Of a DNA stretch of 64,000 nucleotides, positions 8,162 to 16,501 are shown one piece after another. The DNA is taken from positions 434,001-498,000 of the forward strand of contig NZ_ASWH01000001.1 in the NCBI RefSeq assembly GCF_000407545.1, read 5' to 3'. A program made the translations under genes and the position numbers. The notes below the pieces were generated by a model. The model searched no databases, was not told where the DNA came from, and saw only the letters and a list, made by a program, of their open reading frames with translations. The stretch is from Enterococcus gilvus ATCC BAA-350. GTDB lineage: Bacteria > Bacillota > Bacilli > Lactobacillales > Enterococcaceae. Each line of letters opens with the position of its first letter. The first letter of the stretch is position 1.

Positions 8162-11155
8162 ATGTTACATACGGTTATTTTAAAAAACAATTATCAAGAT
8201 TCGATCAATTTGATGTTGTTGACGAATCGAATCAATGACTTAGAGACGGTTACGATGAGTCAAATCATGATGGGAACAAATGCAAATAAAGACATTTTAA
8301 ATAATACAAACCTTTTAACGGAAGAGGCAAATACGGCTTCACCCAACGATCTGATGATCGTTGTGGAAAGCGACCAAGCGGCGATCATGGATCAAGTCTT
8401 GCCTGAGGTCGAACAATTTTTATCAGATCTGTCTTCAAAAGGGAGCGAGGAACAAGCACAAGTCGCAACGACGTGGCAGGAAGCGCTGGATGCCATGCCC
8501 GATGCCAATATGGCTCTTTTCAGTATTCCTGGTGAATACGGGGCAGCGGAAATGGAGACGGCCTTAAAAAAAGGCCTGCACGTCTTTTCTTTTACAGACA
8601 ATATTCCGGTTGAAGAGGAAGTACGATTAAAACAATTGGCCCATGAAAGAGGTCTGTTGATGATGGGGCCAGATTGTGGGACAGGTATTCTTTCGAGTAT
8701 CCCGATCGCATTCACGAATGTCGTGGCACCAGGAAATATTGGGGTTGTCGGGGCATCTGGAACGGGGATTCAAGAGGTGACGACGATCATTGACCGTTTA
8801 GGAAATGGGGTCGTCCATGCGATTGGAACGGGCGGGCGCGATCTGAGCGACAAAGTGGGAGCGGTTACCGTCAAGGATGCGATCGTCGCTCTGGAAAACC
8901 ATGAACCGACAGACGTGATTTGTGTGATTTCTAAGCCGCCCGCAAAAGAAGTGCGTGATGAAGTCGTACAGCTTTTACAAAGTATCACGAAGCCAGTTGT
9001 CGCGATCTTCCTTGGTGAAAAACCGGAAGCTCATGAAGGAAAAGTCTATCTCGCTCATACACTTGAAGAAACGGCGAAAATTGCCGTTGATCTCGCGAAC
9101 AATGCCTCCGTGAAAGCCAATTATTTTGAAGCGGTGACGCCACCAGAACGAACAGTTCCAGAGGGAAAAGTGATTAAAGGCTTGTATTCTGGCGGAACAT
9201 TGGCCGCAGAGGCAGGCATGCTTATCTCAGAGGCGTTGGGATTAGAAGGACTGGTCAAAGAAGAAGGTTATATCCTGAAATCACAGGGCTATGACATCAT
9301 TGATTTAGGCGACGATATTTATACTCAAGGAAAACCTCATCCGATGATCGACCCTGAAGTACGCGTAAAGAAAATTAAAGAGTATGCGCAAGACTCCTCT
9401 ACGGGAATTCTATTAGTAGATATCGTATTGGGGTATGGCGCCCATGAAGATATGGTCGGTGCATTACTGCCTGCTATCAAGGACGCACAAGAACTAAATC
9501 CTGAGCTTCAAGTGGTCGCGACCGTCGTTGGGACAGACAAAGATCCGCAAAATTATCACGAGGCGGTTCAGCGATTACAGGAGCAGCACGTATTGGTTGC
9601 CGAAAGCAATGCCAAGGCCGTGCAACTTGCCTTGCGTCTAAAAGGCATTGAATTAACAGAGGCGGATAAGCCGGTCGTTCCTTATCAAGGAGAAACTATC
9701 GAAATTCCCTATGCCAGTCCAAGCGTAGCAGAATTACTGAATACGAAGCCGCGGGTGATCAATGTCGGTCTTCAAAGCTTCAATGAATCGATCCAAGCCT
9801 TTGATGGCAAGTCGATCCAGTTCAATTGGAAACCACGGGCTGGTGGAAATAAAAAGATGATCCATATTTTGAATGCATTAGAAGAACACGCGGATAAGAT
9901 CGAGAAAGAGAATCAACAGGTCATGGATAAAATCAAGAATGCACAGCCTTTCTTGACGGATGTTGTTCCAGCAAAAAATGTGATCCCGGAATTAAATGAA
10001 GTGCAAAAAACCTTACTACATGCTGGACCGCCTATCACGTGGGAGGCGATGACGGGTCCAATGAAAGGCTCTGTCGTCGGTGCGGCAATTTTTGAAGGTT
10101 GGGCTGAGAGTGAAAAAGAAGTCCTCGCATTAGTAGAAGCAGGAGAGATTCGCTTTATTCCTTGCCACCATGTTCATGCGGTCGGTCCGATGGGCGGTAT
10201 CACGTCTGCCAATATGCCGGTATTCGTTGTTGAAAACCGTTTGGATGGCTCAAAGGGCTACTGCACGATGAATGAAGGAATCGGAAAAGTCTTGCGCTTC
10301 GGCGCCTTCTCCCAAGAGGTGGTAAATCGACTGAATTGGATGAAGGATGTGTTGGGGCCGACTTTGTCAGGCGCTCTGAAGCAAAGCGAAAATGGATTGA
10401 ATTTAAGTGTCTTGATCGCGCGTTCGATCACGATGGGAGATGAATTCCATCAACGGAATTTTGCGGCATCATTGAACTTCTTGAGGGAGGTCGCTCCTTT
10501 GATCGTTTGTTTGGAGATGGATGAGAAGGACAAGCAGGAGGTCATGAAATTCTTGGCGGATACGGATCAATTTTTCTTGAACATCATGATGGCTGCGGGA
10601 AAAGCGATCGTTGACTGCGCACGAAAAGAGGCGAAAGGGACGATCGTCACCACGCTTACGAGAAACGGGGTTGATTTTGGTGTTCGTATCGCCGAGACAC
10701 AGGATCAATGGTTCACGGCACCTGTGAATCTGCCAAAAGGCTTGTATTTTACTGGTTTTTCTGAAGAGGATGGAAACCCGGATATGGGAGACAGTGCTAT
10801 CACTGAAACAGTCGGCGTTGGCGGAATGGCTATGGTGGCCGCTCCAGGTGTCACTCGTTTCGTTGGTGCAGGCGGGTTCCAGGATGCCTTATCGATCTCA
10901 AATGAGATGGCAGAAATTTGTGTGGGACAAAACCCAGCATGGACGATCCCGACATGGGATTTCCGAGGAACGTGTCTCGGGATCGACATTCGCAAAGTCG
11001 TAGAAACGGGGATCACACCGCTGATCAATACAGGGATCGCTCACAAGGAAGCCGGAATCGGACAGATAGGTGCGGGAACAGTTCGAGCACCTTTGGCCTG
11101 TTTCGAAAATGCGCTAGAGGAATATGCGCACTCTTTCGGCATAAAAACAGAATAG
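8162..11155 (+). CDS. FdrA-YlbE fusion: oxamate/ureide carbamoyltransferase large chain
   Basis: A single 997-residue frame joining two proteins that are separate in E. coli. Residues 1 to about 575 match FdrA/AllF/YahF, a succinyl-CoA-synthetase-like protein, with NIGVVGASGTGIQE and IGTGGRDLSD at about 185-225. Residues from about 576 match YlbE/AllG/YahG (DUF1116): HAGPPITWEAMTGPMKG, PCHHVHAVGPMGG, GDEFHQRN, PDMGDSAITET and INTGIAHKEAGIGQ. The total is close to FdrA (555) plus YlbE (419). AllFGH was recently reported as oxamate carbamoyltransferase, working between oxalurate plus phosphate and oxamate plus carbamoyl phosphate. Carbamate kinase follows 13 bases later. No stop or frame change lies at the junction, so the fusion appears real. 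The substrate here is inferred. Confidence 0.88.
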   Translation: MLHTVILKNNYQDSINLMLLTNRINDLETVTMSQIMMGTNANKDILNNTNLLTEEANTASPNDLMIVVESDQAAIMDQVLPEVEQFLSDLSSKGSEEQAQVATTWQEALDAMPDANMALFSIPGEYGAAEMETALKKGLHVFSFTDNIPVEEEVRLKQLAHERGLLMMGPDCGTGILSSIPIAFTNVVAPGNIGVVGASGTGIQEVTTIIDRLGNGVVHAIGTGGRDLSDKVGAVTVKDAIVALENHEPTDVICVISKPPAKEVRDEVVQLLQSITKPVVAIFLGEKPEAHEGKVYLAHTLEETAKIAVDLANNASVKANYFEAVTPPERTVPEGKVIKGLYSGGTLAAEAGMLISEALGLEGLVKEEGYILKSQGYDIIDLGDDIYTQGKPHPMIDPEVRVKKIKEYAQDSSTGILLVDIVLGYGAHEDMVGALLPAIKDAQELNPELQVVATVVGTDKDPQNYHEAVQRLQEQHVLVAESNAKAVQLALRLKGIELTEADKPVVPYQGETIEIPYASPSVAELLNTKPRVINVGLQSFNESIQAFDGKSIQFNWKPRAGGNKKMIHILNALEEHADKIEKENQQVMDKIKNAQPFLTDVVPAKNVIPELNEVQKTLLHAGPPITWEAMTGPMKGSVVGAAIFEGWAESEKEVLALVEAGEIRFIPCHHVHAVGPMGGITSANMPVFVVENRLDGSKGYCTMNEGIGKVLRFGAFSQEVVNRLNWMKDVLGPTLSGALKQSENGLNLSVLIARSITMGDEFHQRNFAASLNFLREVAPLIVCLEMDEKDKQEVMKFLADTDQFFLNIMMAAGKAIVDCARKEAKGTIVTTLTRNGVDFGVRIAETQDQWFTAPVNLPKGLYFTGFSEEDGNPDMGDSAITETVGVGGMAMVAAPGVTRFVGAGGFQDALSISNEMAEICVGQNPAWTIPTWDFRGTCLGIDIRKVVETGITPLINTGIAHKEAGIGQIGAGTVRAPLACFENALEEYAHSFGIKTE

Positions 11156-11168
11156 AAAGGAAAAATAT

Positions 11169-12107
11169 ATGGGATTAAATGTGATAGCTTTAGGCGGAAA
11201 TGCCATTTTAGATACCATTCCAACTGACGAGGGACAAAAGGAGGTCGTACGCAAAGTCGCGTCAGATATTATCGAATTCATTGCATTAGGAGAACAAGTC
11301 GTTATCTGCCATGGGAATGGTCCACAGGTCGGGAATCTGCTGATCCAGCAAAAAGCGGGAGACTCAGAAAAGACCCCTATGATGAAGCTGGATTCCAATG
11401 TGGCGATGACAGAAGGCAGTATCGGCTATTGGATTCAGCAAGCGGTCCAAAACGAATTGCAAAAGAGAAACATTCAGAAATCTGTCGTTAGTGTCATCAC
11501 ACAAGTAGAAGTGGACACGAAAGACCCTTCCTTCGAAGAACCAACGAAACCCATCGGCCCGTTTTATACAAAGGCGGAAGCAGACGAGAAAATGGCGGCT
11601 GGAGATGGCACGTATCAAGAGGATTCAGGGCGCGGGTATCGCAAAGTCATTGCGTCACCAAAACCAAAGCGGATCGTTGAAAAAGAAGCGATCTTGTCTT
11701 TGGTGGATGCAGGGATCATTACGATCTGTGTTGGTGGCGGCGGGATTCCCGTGATCAAAAACGAGCAGGGAGAATACGAAGGGGTCGAAGCGGTCATTGA
11801 TAAAGATTTGTCTGCCAACCATTTAGCAAAAGAAATCAAGGCAGATCGTTTAATTATTTTGACGGGAGTTGATAATATTTACATCAACTACAATCAACCG
11901 AATCAAAAGAAATTAGAAAAGCTGACGATCGCTGAAGCCAAGCGCTACATCCAAGAAAATCAATTTCCAGCGGGAAGTATGCTGCCTAAAGTAGAATCGG
12001 CGATTGATTTTGTTCAGGAAAGCAAAAAACGTGAAGCTGTGATCACCTCGATCGAGAATTTAAGCAATATCGTAGATGGTTATGGAACAAGGATAAGTTG
12101 TTCATAA
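11169..12107 (+). CDS. arcC: Carbamate kinase
   Basis: Transfers phosphate from carbamoyl phosphate to ADP, giving ATP, CO2 and NH3. The N-terminal ALGGNAIL, the HGNGPQVGNLLIQ segment, the CVGGGGIPVI motif and the terminal GSMLPKVESAIDF are all diagnostic. The length of 312 residues is normal. It sits between the fusion gene and the permease gene with short gaps, like ybcF (allK) beside fdrA-ylbE-ylbF, or yahI in the yah locus of E. coli. It is therefore probably a catabolic carbamate kinase for this pathway rather than the arginine deiminase enzyme; no arc genes are near. Confidence 0.93.
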   Translation: MGLNVIALGGNAILDTIPTDEGQKEVVRKVASDIIEFIALGEQVVICHGNGPQVGNLLIQQKAGDSEKTPMMKLDSNVAMTEGSIGYWIQQAVQNELQKRNIQKSVVSVITQVEVDTKDPSFEEPTKPIGPFYTKAEADEKMAAGDGTYQEDSGRGYRKVIASPKPKRIVEKEAILSLVDAGIITICVGGGGIPVIKNEQGEYEGVEAVIDKDLSANHLAKEIKADRLIILTGVDNIYINYNQPNQKKLEKLTIAEAKRYIQENQFPAGSMLPKVESAIDFVQESKKREAVITSIENLSNIVDGYGTRISCS

Positions 12108-12127
12108 AAAATGTGAGGAGTATAGCG

Positions 12128-13483
12128 ATGAAGCGAAAAATAACGTTCTTTTTATTGATGTTGCTGATTGGCGCGACATCAGGAATCAACGCATACGCTG
12201 CTGAGGCTTTGGATAAAGTAACTGCACCGACAGGTTTTCAAGCCCTATTGGTCATTGTCCCGTTGATCTTAGTATTGGTATTGCTGTTTTTGAAAGTAGA
12301 TATGATCATTGCCGGGTTGGTTGCGGGTGTCTTAGCCATGGTGATCGGAGGGATCAGCTTGGCCGATGCCAATGCTCAATTATTGGAGACGATCCCTTCC
12401 ATGTTGAGCATCACTGTCCCAATCATCAACTCAGCGATCGCCATGGCTGTGTTTAAGGCAGGAAGCTATTCTGCCGCATTGACGTTGGCGAAACGCGGAA
12501 CAAAAGGAAAAGTGGAATATGTCTCTGCCTTTATTGTCATCTTGTTAGCGGCTGCAACGTATATGTCGGGGATCGGCGGCGGAAGCGCCATGGTTATTGC
12601 TCCCTTGGCATTTGCTGCAGTCGGTGTCGTACCTGAGTTGATCGCGGCAATGTCGCTTTCAGCAGCCGTGTCATTTACAACGTCTCCAGCTTCATTAGAA
12701 TCAAGTATCGTCTCTAAATTAGGCGATGTCAGTGTGAGTGATTATGTATCAACGATGCGTCCTTATTGGTTGCTGTTTGTAGTTCTGGCAATTATTTTGG
12801 CTTTTTGGGGAACGAAACGTCGGAAGATCGGTTTTAAAGAATCTGCCGATGATGTCTTTGATAAAAAAACAAATGGCGAATTGTTCAAATTGACGTTGCC
12901 TGCGATCTTTTTACTGTTTGCAGTCATCTTTGGACCCATCGTGAATGAGCTGATCGGTTTTACACTCTTCACGCCGTTGGTCTATATGGTCTTGACGTTG
13001 GCGTTAGTATTTATTTGTACAGATTTTTCCATGAACCAATCGGTCGAAGCAATGGTAGATGGCTCGACGTATATCTTGACGCGCTTGTTCCAAGTGGGAA
13101 TCTTCTTAGCCTTCATCAACGTGATCGCTCAAACAGGCACCTTTGCGGTAATTGCCGGAGTGGCTCAGAACGCACCAGAATTTGTCGTGGTCCCTGTGGC
13201 GATCCTGACAGGTGTGTTGATCGGGGTACCGGCAGGAGCGTATGTAGGGTCCGTCTTGACCTTAGTACTGCCAGTAGCCGTATCCTTAGGATTCCCGCCG
13301 TTGGCTTTAGGCTTTGTGACGATCGGCGTAGGCTTGGGCAGTCAAATGAGTTTCGTAAATATAACGATGCAGGCCTTATCATCCGGCTTCCAGATTCCTA
13401 TTCTGGATGTCGTAAAGGGCAATATCAAGTGGTTGAGCATGGCGTCTGTCTTACTGTTGGTCATTGGCTTGATCTTTGGTTAA
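12128..13483 (+). CDS. Multispanning permease of the ion-transporter type, putative ureide/carboxylate transporter
   Basis: About 11-12 hydrophobic segments and two conserved small-residue loops (YMSGIGGGSAMVIAPLAFA near residue 140; GVLIGVPAGAYVGSVLTLVLP near 365). These recall the DcuC/GntP/CitMHS-like ion transporter superfamily. The N-terminal MKRKITFFLLMLLIG followed by AYAAEA could be an extra signal-like segment. The ATG at 12128 is chosen because GAGGAG lies just upstream; an in-frame ATG ten codons earlier overlaps the kinase gene without a site. Position between the carbamate kinase and amidohydrolase genes suggests it imports the pathway substrate. Specificity is unknown. Confidence 0.7.
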   Translation: MKRKITFFLLMLLIGATSGINAYAAEALDKVTAPTGFQALLVIVPLILVLVLLFLKVDMIIAGLVAGVLAMVIGGISLADANAQLLETIPSMLSITVPIINSAIAMAVFKAGSYSAALTLAKRGTKGKVEYVSAFIVILLAAATYMSGIGGGSAMVIAPLAFAAVGVVPELIAAMSLSAAVSFTTSPASLESSIVSKLGDVSVSDYVSTMRPYWLLFVVLAIILAFWGTKRRKIGFKESADDVFDKKTNGELFKLTLPAIFLLFAVIFGPIVNELIGFTLFTPLVYMVLTLALVFICTDFSMNQSVEAMVDGSTYILTRLFQVGIFLAFINVIAQTGTFAVIAGVAQNAPEFVVVPVAILTGVLIGVPAGAYVGSVLTLVLPVAVSLGFPPLALGFVTIGVGLGSQMSFVNITMQALSSGFQIPILDVVKGNIKWLSMASVLLLVIGLIFG

Positions 13484-13543
13484 TGGGAAGAGTGATACTT
13501 AAAAAGATAAAAATAGATTCTTAATTAGACAAGGAGTGGGAAA

Positions 13544-14767
13544 ATGGATTTATTAATCAAACAGGCAAGACTCGCTGATGACGAAGAATTGCAGGATATC
13601 GCTATCGAGAATGGGAAAATCACAGAAATTGCGCCGCAAATCAACGGAACAGCGAAAGAAGTCATTGAAGCTGCGGGGCGTGTGCTGATTCCCGGATTGG
13701 TGGAAAGCCATATCCATTTAGACAAAGCATTGATCGCGGATCGTGAACCGAACAAATCTGGAACATTAAAAGAAGCGATCGAGGTAACGGCGAAGCTGAA
13801 GCCGACGTTTACGGAAGAAGATGTGTACACACGTGCCAAAGAAGCGTTGGAAATGATCATTCGCCGTGGTGCAACAGCGGTGAGAACACATTCAGAGTTT
13901 GATCCGGCACAAGGATTCACGGGCTTCAACATGATCATGAAGCTTAAAGAAGAATACAAAGATCGGATCGATATGCAAGTCGTAGCCTTTCCTCAAGAAG
14001 GCATCTTCAAAGCTCCTGGAACGGAAAAAATGATGTATGAAGCAATGGACATGGGGGCAGACGTGGTAGGGGGAATTCCTTATAACGATGCACCTGCCAA
14101 TGAGCATATTGATCTGGTGTTTGAGATCGCGAAGAAATACGACAAGGACATTGATCTGCATCAGGATTTTGCAGATGAAGCGGACGACACCTCAATCGAG
14201 TATCTCTGTGATAGGATCCTTGAGGAAGGCTATGAAGGACGCGTTTCGGTAGGACATTTGACCGCATTGCACGCGATGCCGAAGGAACAGTTGGATCGGG
14301 TGATCGATAAGATGGCAAAAGCCAAGATCAATGTGATGCCATTACCGGCAACAGACCTTCATCTCGGTGCACGCAATGATGAATACAATGTTCGTCGAGG
14401 GGTGACACCGATTCGTAAATTGCGCGACGCGGGTGTCAATGTTTGTTTAGCAACAAATAATATCCGTAATGCGTTTACTCCGTATGGCAATGGCGACTTG
14501 ATTCAAATCGCGATGTTGGCGATCCCTGTAGGACATTTAGGCGGGGCGGATGATTTACCGACGGTGTTGCCGATGATCACTGAAAATCCAGCGAAAGCAT
14601 TAGGTTTGAAGGATTACGGGATCGGTGTCGGGAAAAAGGCCGATTTGATTTTATTGGATACAAAAGTAAAAGCCAATGCGATCATTGATGTGCCAGAAAG
14701 ATTGTATGTGATCAAAAATGGTCGTGTGACAGTAAAAGTAGACCACCACGTGTCCATCGTAGAGTAG
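13544..14767 (+). CDS. Cytosine-deaminase-like amidohydrolase (YahJ-like)
   Basis: A metal-dependent hydrolase of the amidohydrolase superfamily, 407 residues, aligned by eye to E. coli CodA along its length. H56 and H58 (ESHIHLDKA), H206 (DLHQD) and H238 (VGHLTALH) occupy the usual metal and catalytic positions. The CodA Asp-Asp pair (313-314) is replaced by N305-N306 (CLATNNIRNAF), and the CodA Glu217 position is not a glutamate. It is therefore unlikely to be a cytosine deaminase. Its gene neighbours match those of E. coli yahJ. It may open a cyclic ureide or imide to feed the carbamoyltransferase; this is inference. A good AAGGAGTGG site precedes the ATG. Confidence 0.82.
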   Translation: MDLLIKQARLADDEELQDIAIENGKITEIAPQINGTAKEVIEAAGRVLIPGLVESHIHLDKALIADREPNKSGTLKEAIEVTAKLKPTFTEEDVYTRAKEALEMIIRRGATAVRTHSEFDPAQGFTGFNMIMKLKEEYKDRIDMQVVAFPQEGIFKAPGTEKMMYEAMDMGADVVGGIPYNDAPANEHIDLVFEIAKKYDKDIDLHQDFADEADDTSIEYLCDRILEEGYEGRVSVGHLTALHAMPKEQLDRVIDKMAKAKINVMPLPATDLHLGARNDEYNVRRGVTPIRKLRDAGVNVCLATNNIRNAFTPYGNGDLIQIAMLAIPVGHLGGADDLPTVLPMITENPAKALGLKDYGIGVGKKADLILLDTKVKANAIIDVPERLYVIKNGRVTVKVDHHVSIVE

Positions 14768-14776
14768 AATAGAGAG

Positions 14777-14805
14777 AAAAGGCAGAAGCTTCTTCTGCCT
14801 TTTTA
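14777..14805 (+). terminator. Intra-operon hairpin between amidohydrolase and DUF2877 genes
   Basis: AAAAGGCAGAAG pairs with CTTCTGCCTTTT with almost no loop and ends in T5. It lies 10 bases past the amidohydrolase stop and 30 before the DUF2877 start, so it may lower expression of the last gene. Confidence 0.75.
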
Positions 14806-14834
14806 TGGATTATCTGAGAAGGGGAGGGTCGGTT

Positions 14835-15686
14835 ATGAAACCTAACGCAGCACGCATCAGCACATATTTGCTGCCGATAGATCGTTTCGGTACGGTGGGA
14901 AAAGTACACAGTGTATTCGATCAGTCGTTGAATCTGAGCGTCAAGGATCAGCTGATCAATCTGACCGCCTCAGGAGAATTCTTATCTAGTTTTGGTATCC
15001 AGCTTTCTCAAGAAACGTTTCGCCAGCTCCGCCCCTTTTGTCAGCAAGGCAATGTGGTCAAACTCGCTGAAGATTCAATCACGGTCTATGATGCTTCAGG
15101 GATCGAAAAGGTAGTCTTCTCTGAAGTCCTTCCTGTCTCGCTGAAGGTGAGAGCGATGGTCTATGAAGGAAGCATCCTTGAACGGTTAAAACGGATTTTA
15201 TTAGAGGAACAATTAGAAACACGGTTAGGACTGGTTCTTGGAGAAAAAGAGCGCGTCTATAGTGAATTTCTCAGGAATCTCGATCAGGAGTCCTGCGATT
15301 GGAACGAGCTGGTCACCTATTTTGTCGGAAGGGGAAAAGGGCTGACACCTAGCGGAGACGATCTTCTGATGGGGTACTTATTTATGCTTCGGTCGTACGA
15401 GCCTCCCTTCCTGGATAAGTTGGCAGAACCGCTTGCTGCGGCGCAAAAGCGGACAACAGACGTGAGTGGGAATTATTTAGCAGCGATGCTCTCAGGCTAT
15501 GCCAGCTCTCCCTTCATCGCGTTGCAGCAGGCCTTGCAGCGGGAAAGCTCTGAGGCTGAGTTGGCTTCTGTCGTGGAGGGCTTGCTGGCGATCGGACATA
15601 CTTCCGGCAGTGATACCTGTTATGGCCTGCTTCTAGGCATCGAGGCGGTACAAAACTACCAAAAAGAACTGGATGCGAATCATTGA
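14835..15686 (+). CDS. allH: DUF2877 protein, YlbF/AllH/YahE-like carbamoyltransferase subunit
   Basis: The third component of the FdrA/YlbE/YlbF enzyme. The DUF2877 signature GRGKGLTPSGDDLLMGY lies near residue 170 and a second conserved segment, GHTSGSDTCYGLLLG, near residue 255. The ATG at 14835 (283 residues) is chosen for its GGGAGGG site; an in-frame ATG ten codons earlier lies next to the hairpin. AllH is required with AllF and AllG for oxamate carbamoyltransferase activity in E. coli. Its presence at the end of this operon supports a working complex with the fused FdrA-YlbE chain. Confidence 0.85.
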   Translation: MKPNAARISTYLLPIDRFGTVGKVHSVFDQSLNLSVKDQLINLTASGEFLSSFGIQLSQETFRQLRPFCQQGNVVKLAEDSITVYDASGIEKVVFSEVLPVSLKVRAMVYEGSILERLKRILLEEQLETRLGLVLGEKERVYSEFLRNLDQESCDWNELVTYFVGRGKGLTPSGDDLLMGYLFMLRSYEPPFLDKLAEPLAAAQKRTTDVSGNYLAAMLSGYASSPFIALQQALQRESSEAELASVVEGLLAIGHTSGSDTCYGLLLGIEAVQNYQKELDANH

Positions 15687-15710
15687 TTCGGCACATCCAG
15701 TTCTTTTTTT
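15661..15710 (+). terminator. Terminator of the ureide operon
   Basis: AAAAAGAACTGGATG pairs with CATCCAGTTCTTTTT, with an inner GAATC/GATTC stem, followed by a T run. The left arm encodes the last codons of the DUF2877 gene. The minus-strand ABC permease gene ends just beyond. Confidence 0.9.
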
Positions 15711-15730
15711 GTTTCGCTTTTCTATTTTAC

Positions 15731-16501
15731 TTAGCTTCTTAATCCACGTCCGCGATCGATCAGATACCAGCAGACGCTATATAGAACAACGATAAACAGG
15801 ACTAAGATCGACAGAGAGACAACGATCGATACATCCATGACACCGAGGAAACCATAGCGGAAGCCGGAGATCATGTAAACGATCGGATTGATCTTTGATA
15901 CGCCTTGCCAAAAAGGCGGCAGCATCGAAATCGCGTAGAAAACACCGCCAAGGTACGTTAACGGCTGTAATACAAAGGTTGGTACGATCGAGACATCATC
16001 AAACGATTGAGCGAAGATCCCATTCAGCAAACCTGCTAATGAGAACAGGATCGCTGTCATCAGCAGCGTAACGACGACGATCACCCAAGAATAGACATGC
16101 AGCGTCACAAAGAAGAGTGAGATGATGGTCACGAGTGTCCCCACCAAGACGCTGCGGCCGACACCGCCTGCGACGAACCCCCAGATGATGATGTGGGTCG
16201 GAACCGGAGCGACAAGGATCTCTTCGATGTTCTTCTGGAATTTCTGAGAGAAGAAGGAAGAAGAGACATTTGCATAAGAGCTGGTGATCGCAGACATCAT
16301 GATCAGGCCGGGCACGATAAATTCCATGTAGGAAAAGCCCGCCATGTCTCCGATCCGTCCGCCGATCAAGTTTCCAAAGATGACGAAATATAGCGACGTG
16401 GTGATCACTGGCGGCACCAGTGTCTGCACCCAGATTCGCAAGTAGCGATTGGTTTCCTTAGCTGCCAAACTTTTTAGGGCAGTGAGATAAAGATTAGACA
16501 T
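15731..16501 (-). CDS. ABC-2 type exporter permease (YadH-like)
   Basis: An integral membrane subunit with six predicted spans. The C-terminal ABC-2 signature is PLTYLGGVFYAISMLPPFWQGVSKINPIVYMISGFR read in pieces at about residues 180-215. The length of 256 residues is typical of the YadH/NodJ group. It overlaps the ATPase gene upstream by 8 bases, so the pair is translationally coupled. Substrate unknown. Confidence 0.85.
   Translation of the reverse strand: MSNLYLTALKSLAAKETNRYLRIWVQTLVPPVITTSLYFVIFGNLIGGRIGDMAGFSYMEFIVPGLIMMSAITSSYANVSSSFFSQKFQKNIEEILVAPVPTHIIIWGFVAGGVGRSVLVGTLVTIISLFFVTLHVYSWVIVVVTLLMTAILFSLAGLLNGIFAQSFDDVSIVPTFVLQPLTYLGGVFYAISMLPPFWQGVSKINPIVYMISGFRYGFLGVMDVSIVVSLSILVLFIVVLYSVCWYLIDRGRGLRS

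Noticed and set aside
13015..13524. A 169-codon frame inside the permease gene, same strand.
   Set aside because: Arg/Ser-rich shadow of a membrane protein gene in another frame; no start site.
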